A DNA stretch of 64,000 nt from Streptococcus chenjunshii (GTDB taxonomy: Bacteria; Bacillota; Bacilli; Lactobacillales; Streptococcaceae): positions 372,001 through 436,000 of the forward strand of contig NZ_CP031733.1 of the NCBI RefSeq assembly GCF_003086355.1, written 5' to 3'. Positions 47,262 through 56,029 of the stretch are shown here, in pieces. Position 1 is the first letter of the stretch. Every line of letters starts with the position of its first letter. The notes under the pieces are model-generated. The model made no database searches. It was not told the DNA's origin and saw nothing but the letters and a program-made list of their open reading frames with translations. Position numbers and translations under genes: made by a program.

Positions 47262-47331
47262 ATTACTAATAAAGAATTGAGCCTTATTAACAAGCAGGCA
47301 GATGCCCTGCAGATTGGTATGAGGTGAGATG

Positions 47332-47382
47332 ATGCTTAAGCTAAATACAGGCCGCTATAAAAACGGCGATACTACTCCCTAA
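47332..47382 (+). CDS. RYKNGD peptide 4 (16 residues)
   Basis: GAGGTGAG lies directly upstream of a double ATG (47329 and 47332); product MLKLNTGRYKNGDTTP, then TAA. The motif is written CGC TAT AAA AAC GGC GAT. The opening MLKLN matches peptide 2 (MLKIN), so these arose by duplication, with the tail varying. A hairpin GCAGG/CCTGC lies in the spacer upstream near 47295-47311. Confidence 0.72.
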   Translation: MLKLNTGRYKNGDTTP

Positions 47383-47458
47383 ACCGTAACATTACTCATC
47401 ACATTAGGGAAAAAGGCTGGGCAGAGACTTAGCAGATAGAAAATAAAATTTTAAGGTG

Positions 47459-47488
47459 AAGCTGGAACAAATGTTCCAGCTTTTTTTG
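47459..47488 (+). terminator. Terminator of the RYKNGD peptide unit
   Basis: AAGCTGGAACA and TGTTCCAGCTT form a perfect stem with a tight loop, followed by a T run. It closes a transcript of about 600 bases that contains no other gene. Confidence 0.9.
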
Positions 47489-47943
47489 CGACTATATTTA
47501 CAGGGCACAGTTGTCCAGCAAACTCCAACATGCTGATAAATCAGCTTTCACGGCTCTATTCCCAATTTTTTGCTTTTATATTAATGCCCTGTCAAGATTA
47601 TTACAGGCTAAGAGACCTCTGGGATCGGCTTTCATCAGGCAGCGTGTCTAAAACATAAATGGTATTGTTAAAATTTGTTGGGGCTGCTGTTGCCTCAGAT
47701 TGCTATCAAAAAATTTTGTTAAAAATTCTAAAAAAAATCAAATATCTTCAGCTGCTAAAATGAGCAGCTTTATTTTTTATAAAACAGAAACTTTTGCACT
47801 AAGACAAAAATAAAAGTGTCAGTATATTTGCCTAATATAAGGGGAGGAAGCAGCTGGTGGAAAAGGAAAGCAAAACTGAGATTTGTTGTATTTTACAAAG
47901 ATTACAAAATTGTTAATTGTTTTACATTTTAATGATAAATTAA
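47489..47943. other. Intergenic AT-rich stretch before the pilus island
   Basis: About 450 bases with no plausible gene or repeat copy. It becomes very AT-rich after 47700 and may hold regulatory sites for the pilus operon that I cannot define. Confidence 0.5.
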
Positions 47944-47973
47944 TTACAAATTTTATTACCCTTATGTTATAAT
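47944..47973 (+). promoter_or_regulatory. Candidate pilus operon promoter
   Basis: TTACAA, 18 bases, then TGTTATAAT with the extended -10 TG. It lies about 28 bases before the first gene of the island. Confidence 0.6.
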
Positions 47974-48000
47974 TAACACGGGGAGATAAGGATTATAGGT

Positions 48001-48285
48001 ATGTTAAGTAAAGAGAGAAAAAGCTTAAAAAAGCTTAAAAAAATTGAACTTCTGGAAATTATGTTGGCACAGAGCGAGGAAATCGAGCAGCTAAAAGAAA
48101 AGCTTGCCTCGGCGGAAAAAAGACTGGCAGATAAAGAACTGACGATCAAAGAGTCAGGTTCTATAGCTGAAGCTTCGCTCAAGCTGACGGATATTTTTAT
48201 TGAGGCGCAAAAATCGGCAGACTTGTATTTAGAAAATATAAAAGCAAGATTAGGAGAAGGAAATGGAAGATCCGACGAAAGATAA
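48001..48285 (+). CDS. Small coiled-coil protein, first gene of the pilus island
   Basis: This 94-residue, highly charged protein is predicted to be almost entirely helical, with a heptad-like coiled coil at about 8-60 (EEIEQLKEKLASAEKRLADK). It has no membrane segment or signal peptide. Its last 23 bases overlap the signal peptidase gene, so the two are translationally coupled. Similar small coiled-coil proteins precede pilus-linked signal peptidases in other Firmicutes; the role is unknown. AAGGA lies upstream. Confidence 0.75.
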   Translation: MLSKERKSLKKLKKIELLEIMLAQSEEIEQLKEKLASAEKRLADKELTIKESGSIAEASLKLTDIFIEAQKSADLYLENIKARLGEGNGRSDER

Positions 48286-48865
48286 AATTCAAGAAACTCC
48301 TGTTTTGCCTGAAAAATCCGAGATTGCAGCTGCCTATAAAGAACTCAGCTACCGCAGAAAATTTTTAGAGACCCTGAGAAGCACTGCTTTTATGCTGACA
48401 GTCGTTGCGGCTGTTGCGGTTTTGATAGCTGTGCTTTTTCTGCCGATTTTGCGAATCTATGGGAAATCTATGAAAGGAACGCTTGACAGCGGCGATCTGG
48501 TCGTTTCAGTTAAAAGCAACCACTTTGAAACAGGAGATGTTGTTGCCTTTTATTATAACAATAATATTTTGGTTAAACGGGTTATTGCTGAATCAGGCGA
48601 TTGGGTTGATATGGATAAAAAAGGCAATGTCTATGTCAACCAAAAAAAGATTGCAGAACCTTATCTGAAAGAGAAAGCTTACGGCGAAACGGATATCAGC
48701 TTTCCTTATCAAGTTCCTGACGGCCGTATATTTGTAATGGGGGATAACCGCAAGGTATCTATTGATTCCCGCAACAGTTCAGTGGGAACAGTTGCCTCGG
48801 AGCAAATTGTCGGCAAGCTGATTTTCAAAATCTGGCCGCTGCCGGAATTGGGATTGATACAATAA
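48263..48865 (+). CDS. Pilus-associated signal peptidase I
   Basis: This 200-residue type I signal peptidase has a 40-residue cytoplasmic N-terminus and one membrane helix (about 43-62). The catalytic S69 lies in RIYGKSMKGTLDSGD and K105 in ILVKRVIAESGD. The later boxes IFVMGDNRKVSIDSR are intact. Both catalytic residues are present, unlike SipA-type chaperones of group A streptococcal pili. It probably processes the adhesin or pilin encoded downstream, or aids pilus assembly. The housekeeping lepB lies at 33919. Confidence 0.88.
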   Translation: MEDPTKDKIQETPVLPEKSEIAAAYKELSYRRKFLETLRSTAFMLTVVAAVAVLIAVLFLPILRIYGKSMKGTLDSGDLVVSVKSNHFETGDVVAFYYNNNILVKRVIAESGDWVDMDKKGNVYVNQKKIAEPYLKEKAYGETDISFPYQVPDGRIFVMGDNRKVSIDSRNSSVGTVASEQIVGKLIFKIWPLPELGLIQ

Positions 48866-48891
48866 TTTAGTAAAGAAAGAGAAGATGAGCA

Positions 48892-51800
48892 ATGAGACAA
48901 TGGTTTAATCTTAAAAATCTGCGATTGCTTAAATCCAGGTATAAGAAATTAGTTGTTGCAGTTGCAATAGTTGTCGTTTTTATAACTACTTATGCCCTGA
49001 TTTTACCAGCTATTACACTGGATCAAAACACTGCAGGGCAGCAGGCTGGCATAGAGGTAGCTGAGCCTGCTTCTTCAGAAGAAACGGAGGCTGAACCAGA
49101 AGCAGAAGATGGTACACAAACTGAAACGGACAATTCTGAACAAGATAAAGCTGAAGAAGAAACAGAGCTGATCAGCCAGCCGACAAGCTTACAATACAGC
49201 GGTGATGATTATGAAATCGCTGTTGATATTGATGCGGCTGCCAAGCTTCCTGTGGGCGCCGAACTTAAAGTTAAAGAAATCGACGAGAAATCAGACAGCT
49301 ATGCCAGCCATTACGAGCAGACAAAGAAAGCTTTAGATGGCGATGAGTTGTCCTATGCCAGATTCTTTGATATATCGTTTGTTTATAAAGGCGAGGAAGT
49401 CGAGCCGGCAGCAACTGTTCAGGTGCATATCAAATATCCTCAGGGAATAAAGAAAGAGAAGAACAGTGAACTTTTGGCTCTGCATTTCCCTGATAATAGC
49501 AGCCAGTCAGATCTTATTGAGGTTCAGTCAACTGAAAAAGAAGGGAAAGTTTCGGAAGTCAGTTTTGCTGCAGACAGTTTCTCTGTTTACGGTGTCGTGC
49601 AGCGCGGCATTACTATTGAAGGGATCAATTACTACACCGTTCGGTTTGTCTATACAGATAATGACGGGCAGGAACAGGAAATATCAACCCTGATTGATGT
49701 CAAAGAAGGTGCCACAATTGGTTCTCTGCCCGAAGATCCTTTTAAATCAGGTTATCGTTTCGATCATTGGGAAAACAAGGAGACCGGCGAAACCGTTACA
49801 GCGGACACGCCGGTTACAGATGATATGACGGTTGAGGCTGTCTTTACAGATATCTCAATCTATACTGTGACTGTCAATTATTTTTACCATAATAACAGTG
49901 CCAATCGGGATGTGACTTTTGATTCTGAAATTTACCAGATTGAAGACAATGACACGCCCTACCGCATTACGCCCCCTGCTTCGACGGAAGTCAGCAAAGG
50001 CGAAGATACCAGTCTACCTGCAGATGCTATTTACTACCCCGAACAGTCCTTGATTGAACTTAAAGAGGAAGATTTAGCCGCTAAGGATGCTGCTGACGGC
50101 AAAGAAGATCAGAAGATAACCATTAATGTTGAGTATGTGCCTTACACAGCAGAGTATGATTATGTCTACATGCTGAAGGATCTTGACGGAGAAGGTTACT
50201 CTGAAATTGAAACGGTTCATGCTTACGGTGTTCTCGGTTCAACGGTAAGACCGCAGGTCCTGTCGTACGACTATGCCAATTTTGAAAAGACAGAGTCGGT
50301 TGAGATTACAGAGGCTAAAGGGCAGAAGCTCTATGTTTACTATACTCGAAAGAACTACACGCTTTCCTATGATACCAATGGCGGGTCTTATATAGCGCCG
50401 CAAACTGGCCTCTACCAGAGCAAGCAACCTCTGACAGAGACAGTTCCTACTAAGACAGGCTATGACTTTGTCGGCTGGCATGAAAAGGCTGATTTGTCTG
50501 ATGAGGCTAAAACCAGCGGGTCGGTGACTTTAGACAGTGATAAGACCCTTTATGCTGAATGGAAAGGCAAGACGGTTGATTATACCATTGTCTACTATAA
50601 GGAACAGTATGATAATAGCAGCGGAACGACCTCTTTTGTCTACGACAGCGCTAAAAGTGCGCAGGGACAGGTCGGTACAACAGTTTCAGCTGCTGATGCT
50701 CCGGTAATCAGTACAGATACTACCGGCTATGAAAAAGACACAGCTCAAAATACCGCTTCTAAGGCAGAAATAGCAGCAGACGGCAGCACAATTCTAAAAG
50801 TTTATTATAAACTAAAACGCTATACCTTTATTTTTGATATTAATAATTTTTATGGCCGTATTGCTAAAAACGGTGGCACTTACACTGGTTCGAACTATCG
50901 CATAAGCGATGTTGTTTTAGGACAGGATGTCTCCAGCGTCTGGCCGTCTGGAACCAATGAAGTCTATGATGTTGATAATTATTCTCAATTTATAGGCTGG
51001 ACAAATCCAAGCAATGGGAATATTTTGTTTACAACCAGACGGTTTGAAGTGACCCCGGATATGATACTAGGAGCAAATGCCAGTAATCAAAAAACCTATA
51101 CAGCTAACTGGCGCCAGGGTCTGGTTACCTACAATGTTGAGTACTATCTGCAGTCAGCGGACGATCCGTCTGTCTATGTGAAATCTGAAACATACAGTCA
51201 AACTTTTGCTAGTACGGCAGGGTCAACACTTAGCCCTAAAGAAATCAATGGGTTCACCTACAGAAACGGGACGCCGAACGGCTATTCAGGAACAAGTGTT
51301 AATAATTATGGTGGTACCTATCGCTTCTATTACAATAGAGACAGCTTTGAGATTGATTATTATTATGGCAGCAACAAGATAGAGACTAAATCCAACATTC
51401 TTTTTGATGCCAATATTAATACCCAAACCTACAATTTCACACCGGAGCGGCCGGCTGATGTGGATGAGGATTATACTTGGGGCGGCTGGTATGCTGATGC
51501 CGGTCTGACAACCCCTTATGATTTTACTACCATGCCGGCTAATAATGTGGTTCTCTATGCGAAATGGCAGGCACCGAACTTTACGGTAGATTTTGATGTT
51601 AACGGCGGAGACAGCCAGGCGCCTGCAGCTCAGACTGTTGAAAAATATAAGGAAGCCAGCTTCCCGGACAGTCCGACCAGAAAATATTATGATTTTGCCG
51701 GCTGGTATACAGAACCTAATGGCGGTGAACTTTATGACTGGTCTAAACCGGTTACTGAGGATACGACTCTCTATGCTCACTGGCAGTTGAAACCCCTGAC

Positions 51801-53811
51801 CTATACCGTCCGCTATTTAGAAGCGGGGACTAATAATCCGGTAGCTGCGGAAAAAACGGAGACCAGCCCGGCTTTTGCTCACGGTCAGACAATTTCGGAA
51901 TCAGCACTTGGGATTACCGGCTACAGACCGGATGATACCAGCAAAACGATCAATCTGGATTATGAGAACAATATCATTACCTTCTATTACTCGCCTAAGC
52001 TAGCAGATGTGACCTATACGATTAAGTATGTCCTTGCGGATAATGAAGCTATTGAAGTGGCACCGACTGTGACTAAAACAGTTGATGGCAGCACTATCCG
52101 TGCTAAAGAATCTGCGGTGGCAGTTGATAAAGATCATATGGCTTCGCAGGCTGGAGTAACCGAGGATATGCTGTCGGCAGACTACTACCCGCTGGAAAAT
52201 GTCGAAAGTTTGGTATTGTCTTCGCAGGCTGATCATAATGTGATTGTCTTTAGGTACCGTAATTATGATACCGCTCAGATTAAGGTTAATTATCTGGATA
52301 TGGATGGCAATCCGATTCCGGGTCAGGACTCCTTAACGGTTTTGAAGAAGAAGCCGGGGACATATACGGTCAATCGTAAAGCCATCGAGGGCTACACCTT
52401 TGAAGAATCGATAGACAGCAATGATGACAAAAATAAGGTTATTTACCGGATTGATAAAGGGGAAACAATCACCATTGACCTTTACTATAAGAAAAATATA
52501 ACGGTTGCTGCCCAAAACAAGGAAAAAATCTATGATGGCAAGCCTCTGACCAGCTCAGGTCTTTCAGATCTTGTGGCTAATGACAGCGATATGCTGGCTG
52601 AGGGAGACAGCTTGGACAGTGTGGCTTACAGCGGCAGTCAGACAGATGCCGGAGTCAGCCAGGTGATGCCTAAAGACCTTGTCATTAAAGACAGTGACGG
52701 CAAGGAACGCAATTACTATTATCATATTGATTACACTCCTGGTGTTTTGACTGTTCATAAGCAGCCGGTGACGGTAATCATCAATGGTCAGACGAAGGAA
52801 AAAGTGTATGACGGTCAGGAAGCAAGTGTCACCTATGATGATGTTGAGATTGTTGACAGCAGTAAGCTTTATACTGAGTCAGATTTCAGCTTTACCGGTC
52901 CGGAAGCTGACCAAAAAATAAAGGCAACTGATGTAGGCACTTACAATCTTAATTTGGAGAATAAGTTCGTCAATGAAAATCCTAATTTTGAAGTGACCTT
53001 CCAAGTATCCAACGGTCAGCTGGTCATTAAACCGCGCGAATTAACGCTGGTTTCAGCTTCAGCTGAAAAAGCTTATGATGGCTCAAGTCTGACAGACGGA
53101 ACTGTGACAGTTAACGTTCCGGATGGTGCTGATTACAGCGGCTTTGTTGACGGAGAAGGAGCCAAGTACACAGTGACTGGCAGCCAGACTGATCCAGGTA
53201 AATCAGAGAATAGCTTTAGCTATACGCTGGATGCTGATACCAAGTCGCAGAACTATGAGATTACCGTCGAATTCGGTAGTCTGACTGTTTTGCCAACTCT
53301 CAATGTACAGAAAACCAATAAGGGCTGGGAAGCTTTATCCGGCGGTAAATTCCAAATCAGTAAATGGGATGGCAACAAATGGGCTGCAGTGACTGATTTT
53401 AGTGAGATTACTATCGACAGTAAGGACGGTGCTAATCTTCCGGGTCTGACAGCCGGCCGTTATAAACTTAAAGAAACGGCAGCGCCGGATGGCTATATTG
53501 TACTGGGTGATGATGTTTACTTTACTGTGACTGAAGTAGCTGCTGAGGACGGACTCTCATCTGCCTATACCATTGAGCTGACTAATGAGAACGGCGATGC
53601 TGCAGCGGTTCCTAATGCCAGACTGCAGTCGGGAGCCGGCCAGTACAGCCAGCGGCTGCAGATTGCCAATGAACCCGGTAAAGCTCTGCCGCAGACCGGC
53701 GGCACGGGCATTAACGGTTACCTTGTCGTTGGCCTGGCTTTAATGGCTTCAGCTCTTCTGGGAGCTGCTCTTATCAAAAGAAAGCACAGGAGGGGGTCGT
53801 TTTATGGCTGA
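48892..53811 (+). CDS. Large LPQTG surface adhesin with Flg_new, MucBP, MBG and SpaA-type domains
   Basis: This 1639-residue wall-anchored protein has an N-terminal helix ending in the motif TTYALILPAITLD, common in Firmicutes pilus-tip proteins. An acidic linker follows at about 45-95. Listeria-Bacteroides (Flg_new) repeats lie near residues 245, 489 and 901 (FDVNGGDSQAP; each ending in a W-type strand). MucBP-like repeats start near 970, and MBG-type repeats with KIYDGKPL, KVYDGQEA and KAYDGSSL lie at about 1202, 1290 and 1382. A SpaA/Cna-B domain lies near 1470 (YKLKETAAPDGYIVL). The end is KALPQTGG, a hydrophobic helix and RKHRR. It is the likely ancillary or tip pilin. Confidence 0.9.
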   Translation: MRQWFNLKNLRLLKSRYKKLVVAVAIVVVFITTYALILPAITLDQNTAGQQAGIEVAEPASSEETEAEPEAEDGTQTETDNSEQDKAEEETELISQPTSLQYSGDDYEIAVDIDAAAKLPVGAELKVKEIDEKSDSYASHYEQTKKALDGDELSYARFFDISFVYKGEEVEPAATVQVHIKYPQGIKKEKNSELLALHFPDNSSQSDLIEVQSTEKEGKVSEVSFAADSFSVYGVVQRGITIEGINYYTVRFVYTDNDGQEQEISTLIDVKEGATIGSLPEDPFKSGYRFDHWENKETGETVTADTPVTDDMTVEAVFTDISIYTVTVNYFYHNNSANRDVTFDSEIYQIEDNDTPYRITPPASTEVSKGEDTSLPADAIYYPEQSLIELKEEDLAAKDAADGKEDQKITINVEYVPYTAEYDYVYMLKDLDGEGYSEIETVHAYGVLGSTVRPQVLSYDYANFEKTESVEITEAKGQKLYVYYTRKNYTLSYDTNGGSYIAPQTGLYQSKQPLTETVPTKTGYDFVGWHEKADLSDEAKTSGSVTLDSDKTLYAEWKGKTVDYTIVYYKEQYDNSSGTTSFVYDSAKSAQGQVGTTVSAADAPVISTDTTGYEKDTAQNTASKAEIAADGSTILKVYYKLKRYTFIFDINNFYGRIAKNGGTYTGSNYRISDVVLGQDVSSVWPSGTNEVYDVDNYSQFIGWTNPSNGNILFTTRRFEVTPDMILGANASNQKTYTANWRQGLVTYNVEYYLQSADDPSVYVKSETYSQTFASTAGSTLSPKEINGFTYRNGTPNGYSGTSVNNYGGTYRFYYNRDSFEIDYYYGSNKIETKSNILFDANINTQTYNFTPERPADVDEDYTWGGWYADAGLTTPYDFTTMPANNVVLYAKWQAPNFTVDFDVNGGDSQAPAAQTVEKYKEASFPDSPTRKYYDFAGWYTEPNGGELYDWSKPVTEDTTLYAHWQLKPLTYTVRYLEAGTNNPVAAEKTETSPAFAHGQTISESALGITGYRPDDTSKTINLDYENNIITFYYSPKLADVTYTIKYVLADNEAIEVAPTVTKTVDGSTIRAKESAVAVDKDHMASQAGVTEDMLSADYYPLENVESLVLSSQADHNVIVFRYRNYDTAQIKVNYLDMDGNPIPGQDSLTVLKKKPGTYTVNRKAIEGYTFEESIDSNDDKNKVIYRIDKGETITIDLYYKKNITVAAQNKEKIYDGKPLTSSGLSDLVANDSDMLAEGDSLDSVAYSGSQTDAGVSQVMPKDLVIKDSDGKERNYYYHIDYTPGVLTVHKQPVTVIINGQTKEKVYDGQEASVTYDDVEIVDSSKLYTESDFSFTGPEADQKIKATDVGTYNLNLENKFVNENPNFEVTFQVSNGQLVIKPRELTLVSASAEKAYDGSSLTDGTVTVNVPDGADYSGFVDGEGAKYTVTGSQTDPGKSENSFSYTLDADTKSQNYEITVEFGSLTVLPTLNVQKTNKGWEALSGGKFQISKWDGNKWAAVTDFSEITIDSKDGANLPGLTAGRYKLKETAAPDGYIVLGDDVYFTVTEVAAEDGLSSAYTIELTNENGDAAAVPNARLQSGAGQYSQRLQIANEPGKALPQTGGTGINGYLVVGLALMASALLGAALIKRKHRRGSFYG

Positions 53812-53928
53812 TACCTCTTGAGCAAACGATTCATTCTAAAAAAGTAAGTGAGGCTGAGAGCAGGTCCCTGTTTTAAGGACTGTCTAGCTGGATAACAATA
53901 GTATTATTTTTAAAAAAGAAGGGTTATT

Positions 53929-55323
53929 ATGAAAAACATAAGAAAAATTGTAACACTGTTCTTAGCAGCTTTAACCACTGTTTTAGCTGCAGGTTTGGTG
54001 TCTGCTGATGATACAGCAGGTTCGATCACGGTAAGCAATGCTTCGGCAGGGCAGGAGTATTCGGTTTACAAACTGTTTGACGCGACATACAGTGCTGACG
54101 GGATTTCATACAAGGTGCCAAGCGGCAAGACCTTTACCGGCAATGAATGGTTTGATGTCGACAGCTCAGGCAATGTCTTGGCCAAAGAAGGCGCAGATGT
54201 TTCTACAGAGGCATTCAGAACATGGGCAGAAAGTTTCGGCACTCAGGTCGGCGACAAGGTGACAGCAGAAAATAACACAGTTGTCTTTAATAATCTGCCA
54301 TTTGGTTACTATTTTGTGAAATCTTCTCTTGGGGCAACACTGACCGTGGACAGTACCAATCCTGATGCGACAGTGATTGATAAAAATGAAACCAAGCCTA
54401 ACATTCCCGATCCAAGCGAGGGCGGTGGTAAGAAAATTGTGGTTGATGGAAACACCGTTTCAGAAACAACTGCTAAAATCGGTGACACCGTTGACTTCCA
54501 AATCAAATATATAGCCACTAACCACGTGACGGCTGATGGTAAAACCGAACAGATCACTAAATATACTATTAAAGATACGCCAGCAGCTTTAAATATCAAC
54601 GAATCTTCTGTTAAAGTAACAGTAGGCGGGACTGATGTGACTACAGCTGCTGCAGTTTCAAAATCAGCATCCGGCGAACTGACTGTTACTGTGCCATGGG
54701 TAAACGGCAGTACTAGCATTTACAACTCACCGACAGACGTTATTGTCACTTACAGTGCTGTTGTGACCAAAGACGCGCAAGGGGGAACGGCTACCAACAA
54801 GGCGGCGATTTCCTACGACACTGCAACTACTCCTGACAATCCTGTTGACCCAAGCGATCCAGGTGATAATGAAACAACAGTCAAAACTTACAAATTTAAT
54901 CTGGTGAAAACTGACGGAACTAAAAATCTGACAGGTGCTCAGTTTAAGCTCTATACAGCAGCCAACGGCGGTGAAGAAATCCAAGTTGTCAAAGACGGTG
55001 ACAGCTACCGTGTTGCCGAAGCCGGTGAAACAGGTGTGGCTATCGAAGCAGGTCAAGTAGATGTTAAAGGTCTCAAAGGCGATACAACCTATTACCTTGA
55101 AGAAATTAAAGCGCCGGACGGCTACAACCTTTTAACAGAACGTCAGGCAGTCACTTTTGCCTCTGCTGATATTGCAAAAGTGGAGGTTGTCAACAAAGCC
55201 GGTGCGGAACTGCCATCAACAGGTTCTATCGGTACCACTCTCTTCTATCTCTTTGGTTCTCTTTTGGTGATTGGTGCTCTTGTCTTTATGATTGCTAAAA
55301 GAAGAATGAAAAATCAAGCTTAA
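53929..55323 (+). CDS. Major pilin, LPSTG-anchored fimbrial protein
   Basis: This 464-residue pilin has a signal peptide (cut near residue 26, GLVSADD). The N-terminal domain GSITVSNASAGQEYSVYKLF is typical of isopeptide-forming backbone pilins. A middle domain starts near 170 and a C-terminal Cna-B domain carries the E-box YYLEEIKAPDGYN. LPSTG lies at about 428-432, followed by the anchoring helix and KRRMKNQA. Intramolecular isopeptide bonds are expected. AAGAAGGG precedes the ATG. It lies between the large adhesin and the class C sortase, the classical order. Confidence 0.92.
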   Translation: MKNIRKIVTLFLAALTTVLAAGLVSADDTAGSITVSNASAGQEYSVYKLFDATYSADGISYKVPSGKTFTGNEWFDVDSSGNVLAKEGADVSTEAFRTWAESFGTQVGDKVTAENNTVVFNNLPFGYYFVKSSLGATLTVDSTNPDATVIDKNETKPNIPDPSEGGGKKIVVDGNTVSETTAKIGDTVDFQIKYIATNHVTADGKTEQITKYTIKDTPAALNINESSVKVTVGGTDVTTAAAVSKSASGELTVTVPWVNGSTSIYNSPTDVIVTYSAVVTKDAQGGTATNKAAISYDTATTPDNPVDPSDPGDNETTVKTYKFNLVKTDGTKNLTGAQFKLYTAANGGEEIQVVKDGDSYRVAEAGETGVAIEAGQVDVKGLKGDTTYYLEEIKAPDGYNLLTERQAVTFASADIAKVEVVNKAGAELPSTGSIGTTLFYLFGSLLVIGALVFMIAKRRMKNQA

Positions 55324-55439
55324 AGCCGTTTTAAAGTATTGTTAAGCCTATAAAAAAGAAATCTCCGGAAGGAGCGGCAGCTTTTTCCGGAGATGACTCT
55401 TTTATAAGAACGGTGCTTTTTGCTGTGATTTTTAAGAAC

Positions 55440-56020
55440 TTTTCTATCTTGTTTGAATTGAACACGGCCTAAACGCTGTGAGAAAAAGGAATATGTACGA
55501 CCTACTGAAGACTTAAGTTTTAGCCAGCCGTAGCTGACTGAAGGCTTTGTCGTCTTGGCAACCGACCGCACTCTTCTAGTCATCTTGGCAGAGGTGCGCC
55601 AACGAAATCAAAGATTTCTGGCTTACCGTCTATTTTCTCTTTGCGTTCTTCACGGCCTTTGTATCTTGGTGAAACTGAACACGGCCTAAGAGCTGTGCAA
55701 AAAAGAGAGGCAGTCGTAGGAAGCCTTAGGCTGACGTACGAATGTGGCTGCTCCGTGAGTACAGCCTGTCCTAGAGCTCAGTGGCTCTTCGTCCAGTCTC
55801 CTATTTTTGCTTTGCTCTTTAAACGGCCTTTGTATCTTGGTGAAACTGAACACGGCCTAAGAGCTGTGCAAAAAAGAGAGGCAGTCGTAGGAAGCCTTAG
55901 GCTGACGTACGAATGTGGTTGCTCCGTGAGTACAGCCTGTCCTAGAGCTCAGTGGCTCTTCGTCCAGTCTCCTATTTTTGCTTTGCTCTTTAAACGGCCT
56001 TTGTATCTTGGTGAAAGGGG
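55440..56020 (+). repeat. Family A repeat with a 171-bp tandem duplication before the sortase C gene
   Basis: A family A copy (ttgaattgaacacggcctaa, ctgaaggctttgtcgtcttg, accgcactcttctagtcatc, cacggcctttgtatcttgg) leads into two 171-bp units starting at 55653 and 55824. The start of a third unit lies at 55995. The two full units differ at about one base (ggctgctccgtg versus ggttgctccgtg). Each begins cggcctttgtatcttggtga. The array ends 10 bases before the sortase start codon and supplies its ribosome binding site. Confidence 0.9.
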
Positions 56021-56029
56021 TTTGTCGTC

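Larger units (their letters stand above)
46898..47288. other. 14-bp inverted repeat enclosing three of the peptide ORFs
   Basis: AATAAGGCTCAATT at 46898-46911 is the exact reverse complement of AATTGAGCCTTATT at 47275-47288. The right arm lies in the spacer just before the fourth peptide ORF. It could close a long-range RNA helix in the leader, or mark the ends of a duplicated or mobile module. Confidence 0.7.

Noticed and set aside
47006..47382. RYKNGD segments as a purely nucleotide repeat
   Set aside because: The copies differ at synonymous positions and each has a ribosome binding site and stop, which a simple DNA repeat would not explain.
55653..56020. Possible CRISPR-like array
   Set aside because: Units are 171 bp, contiguous and nearly identical, with no short repeats and unique spacers and no cas genes.
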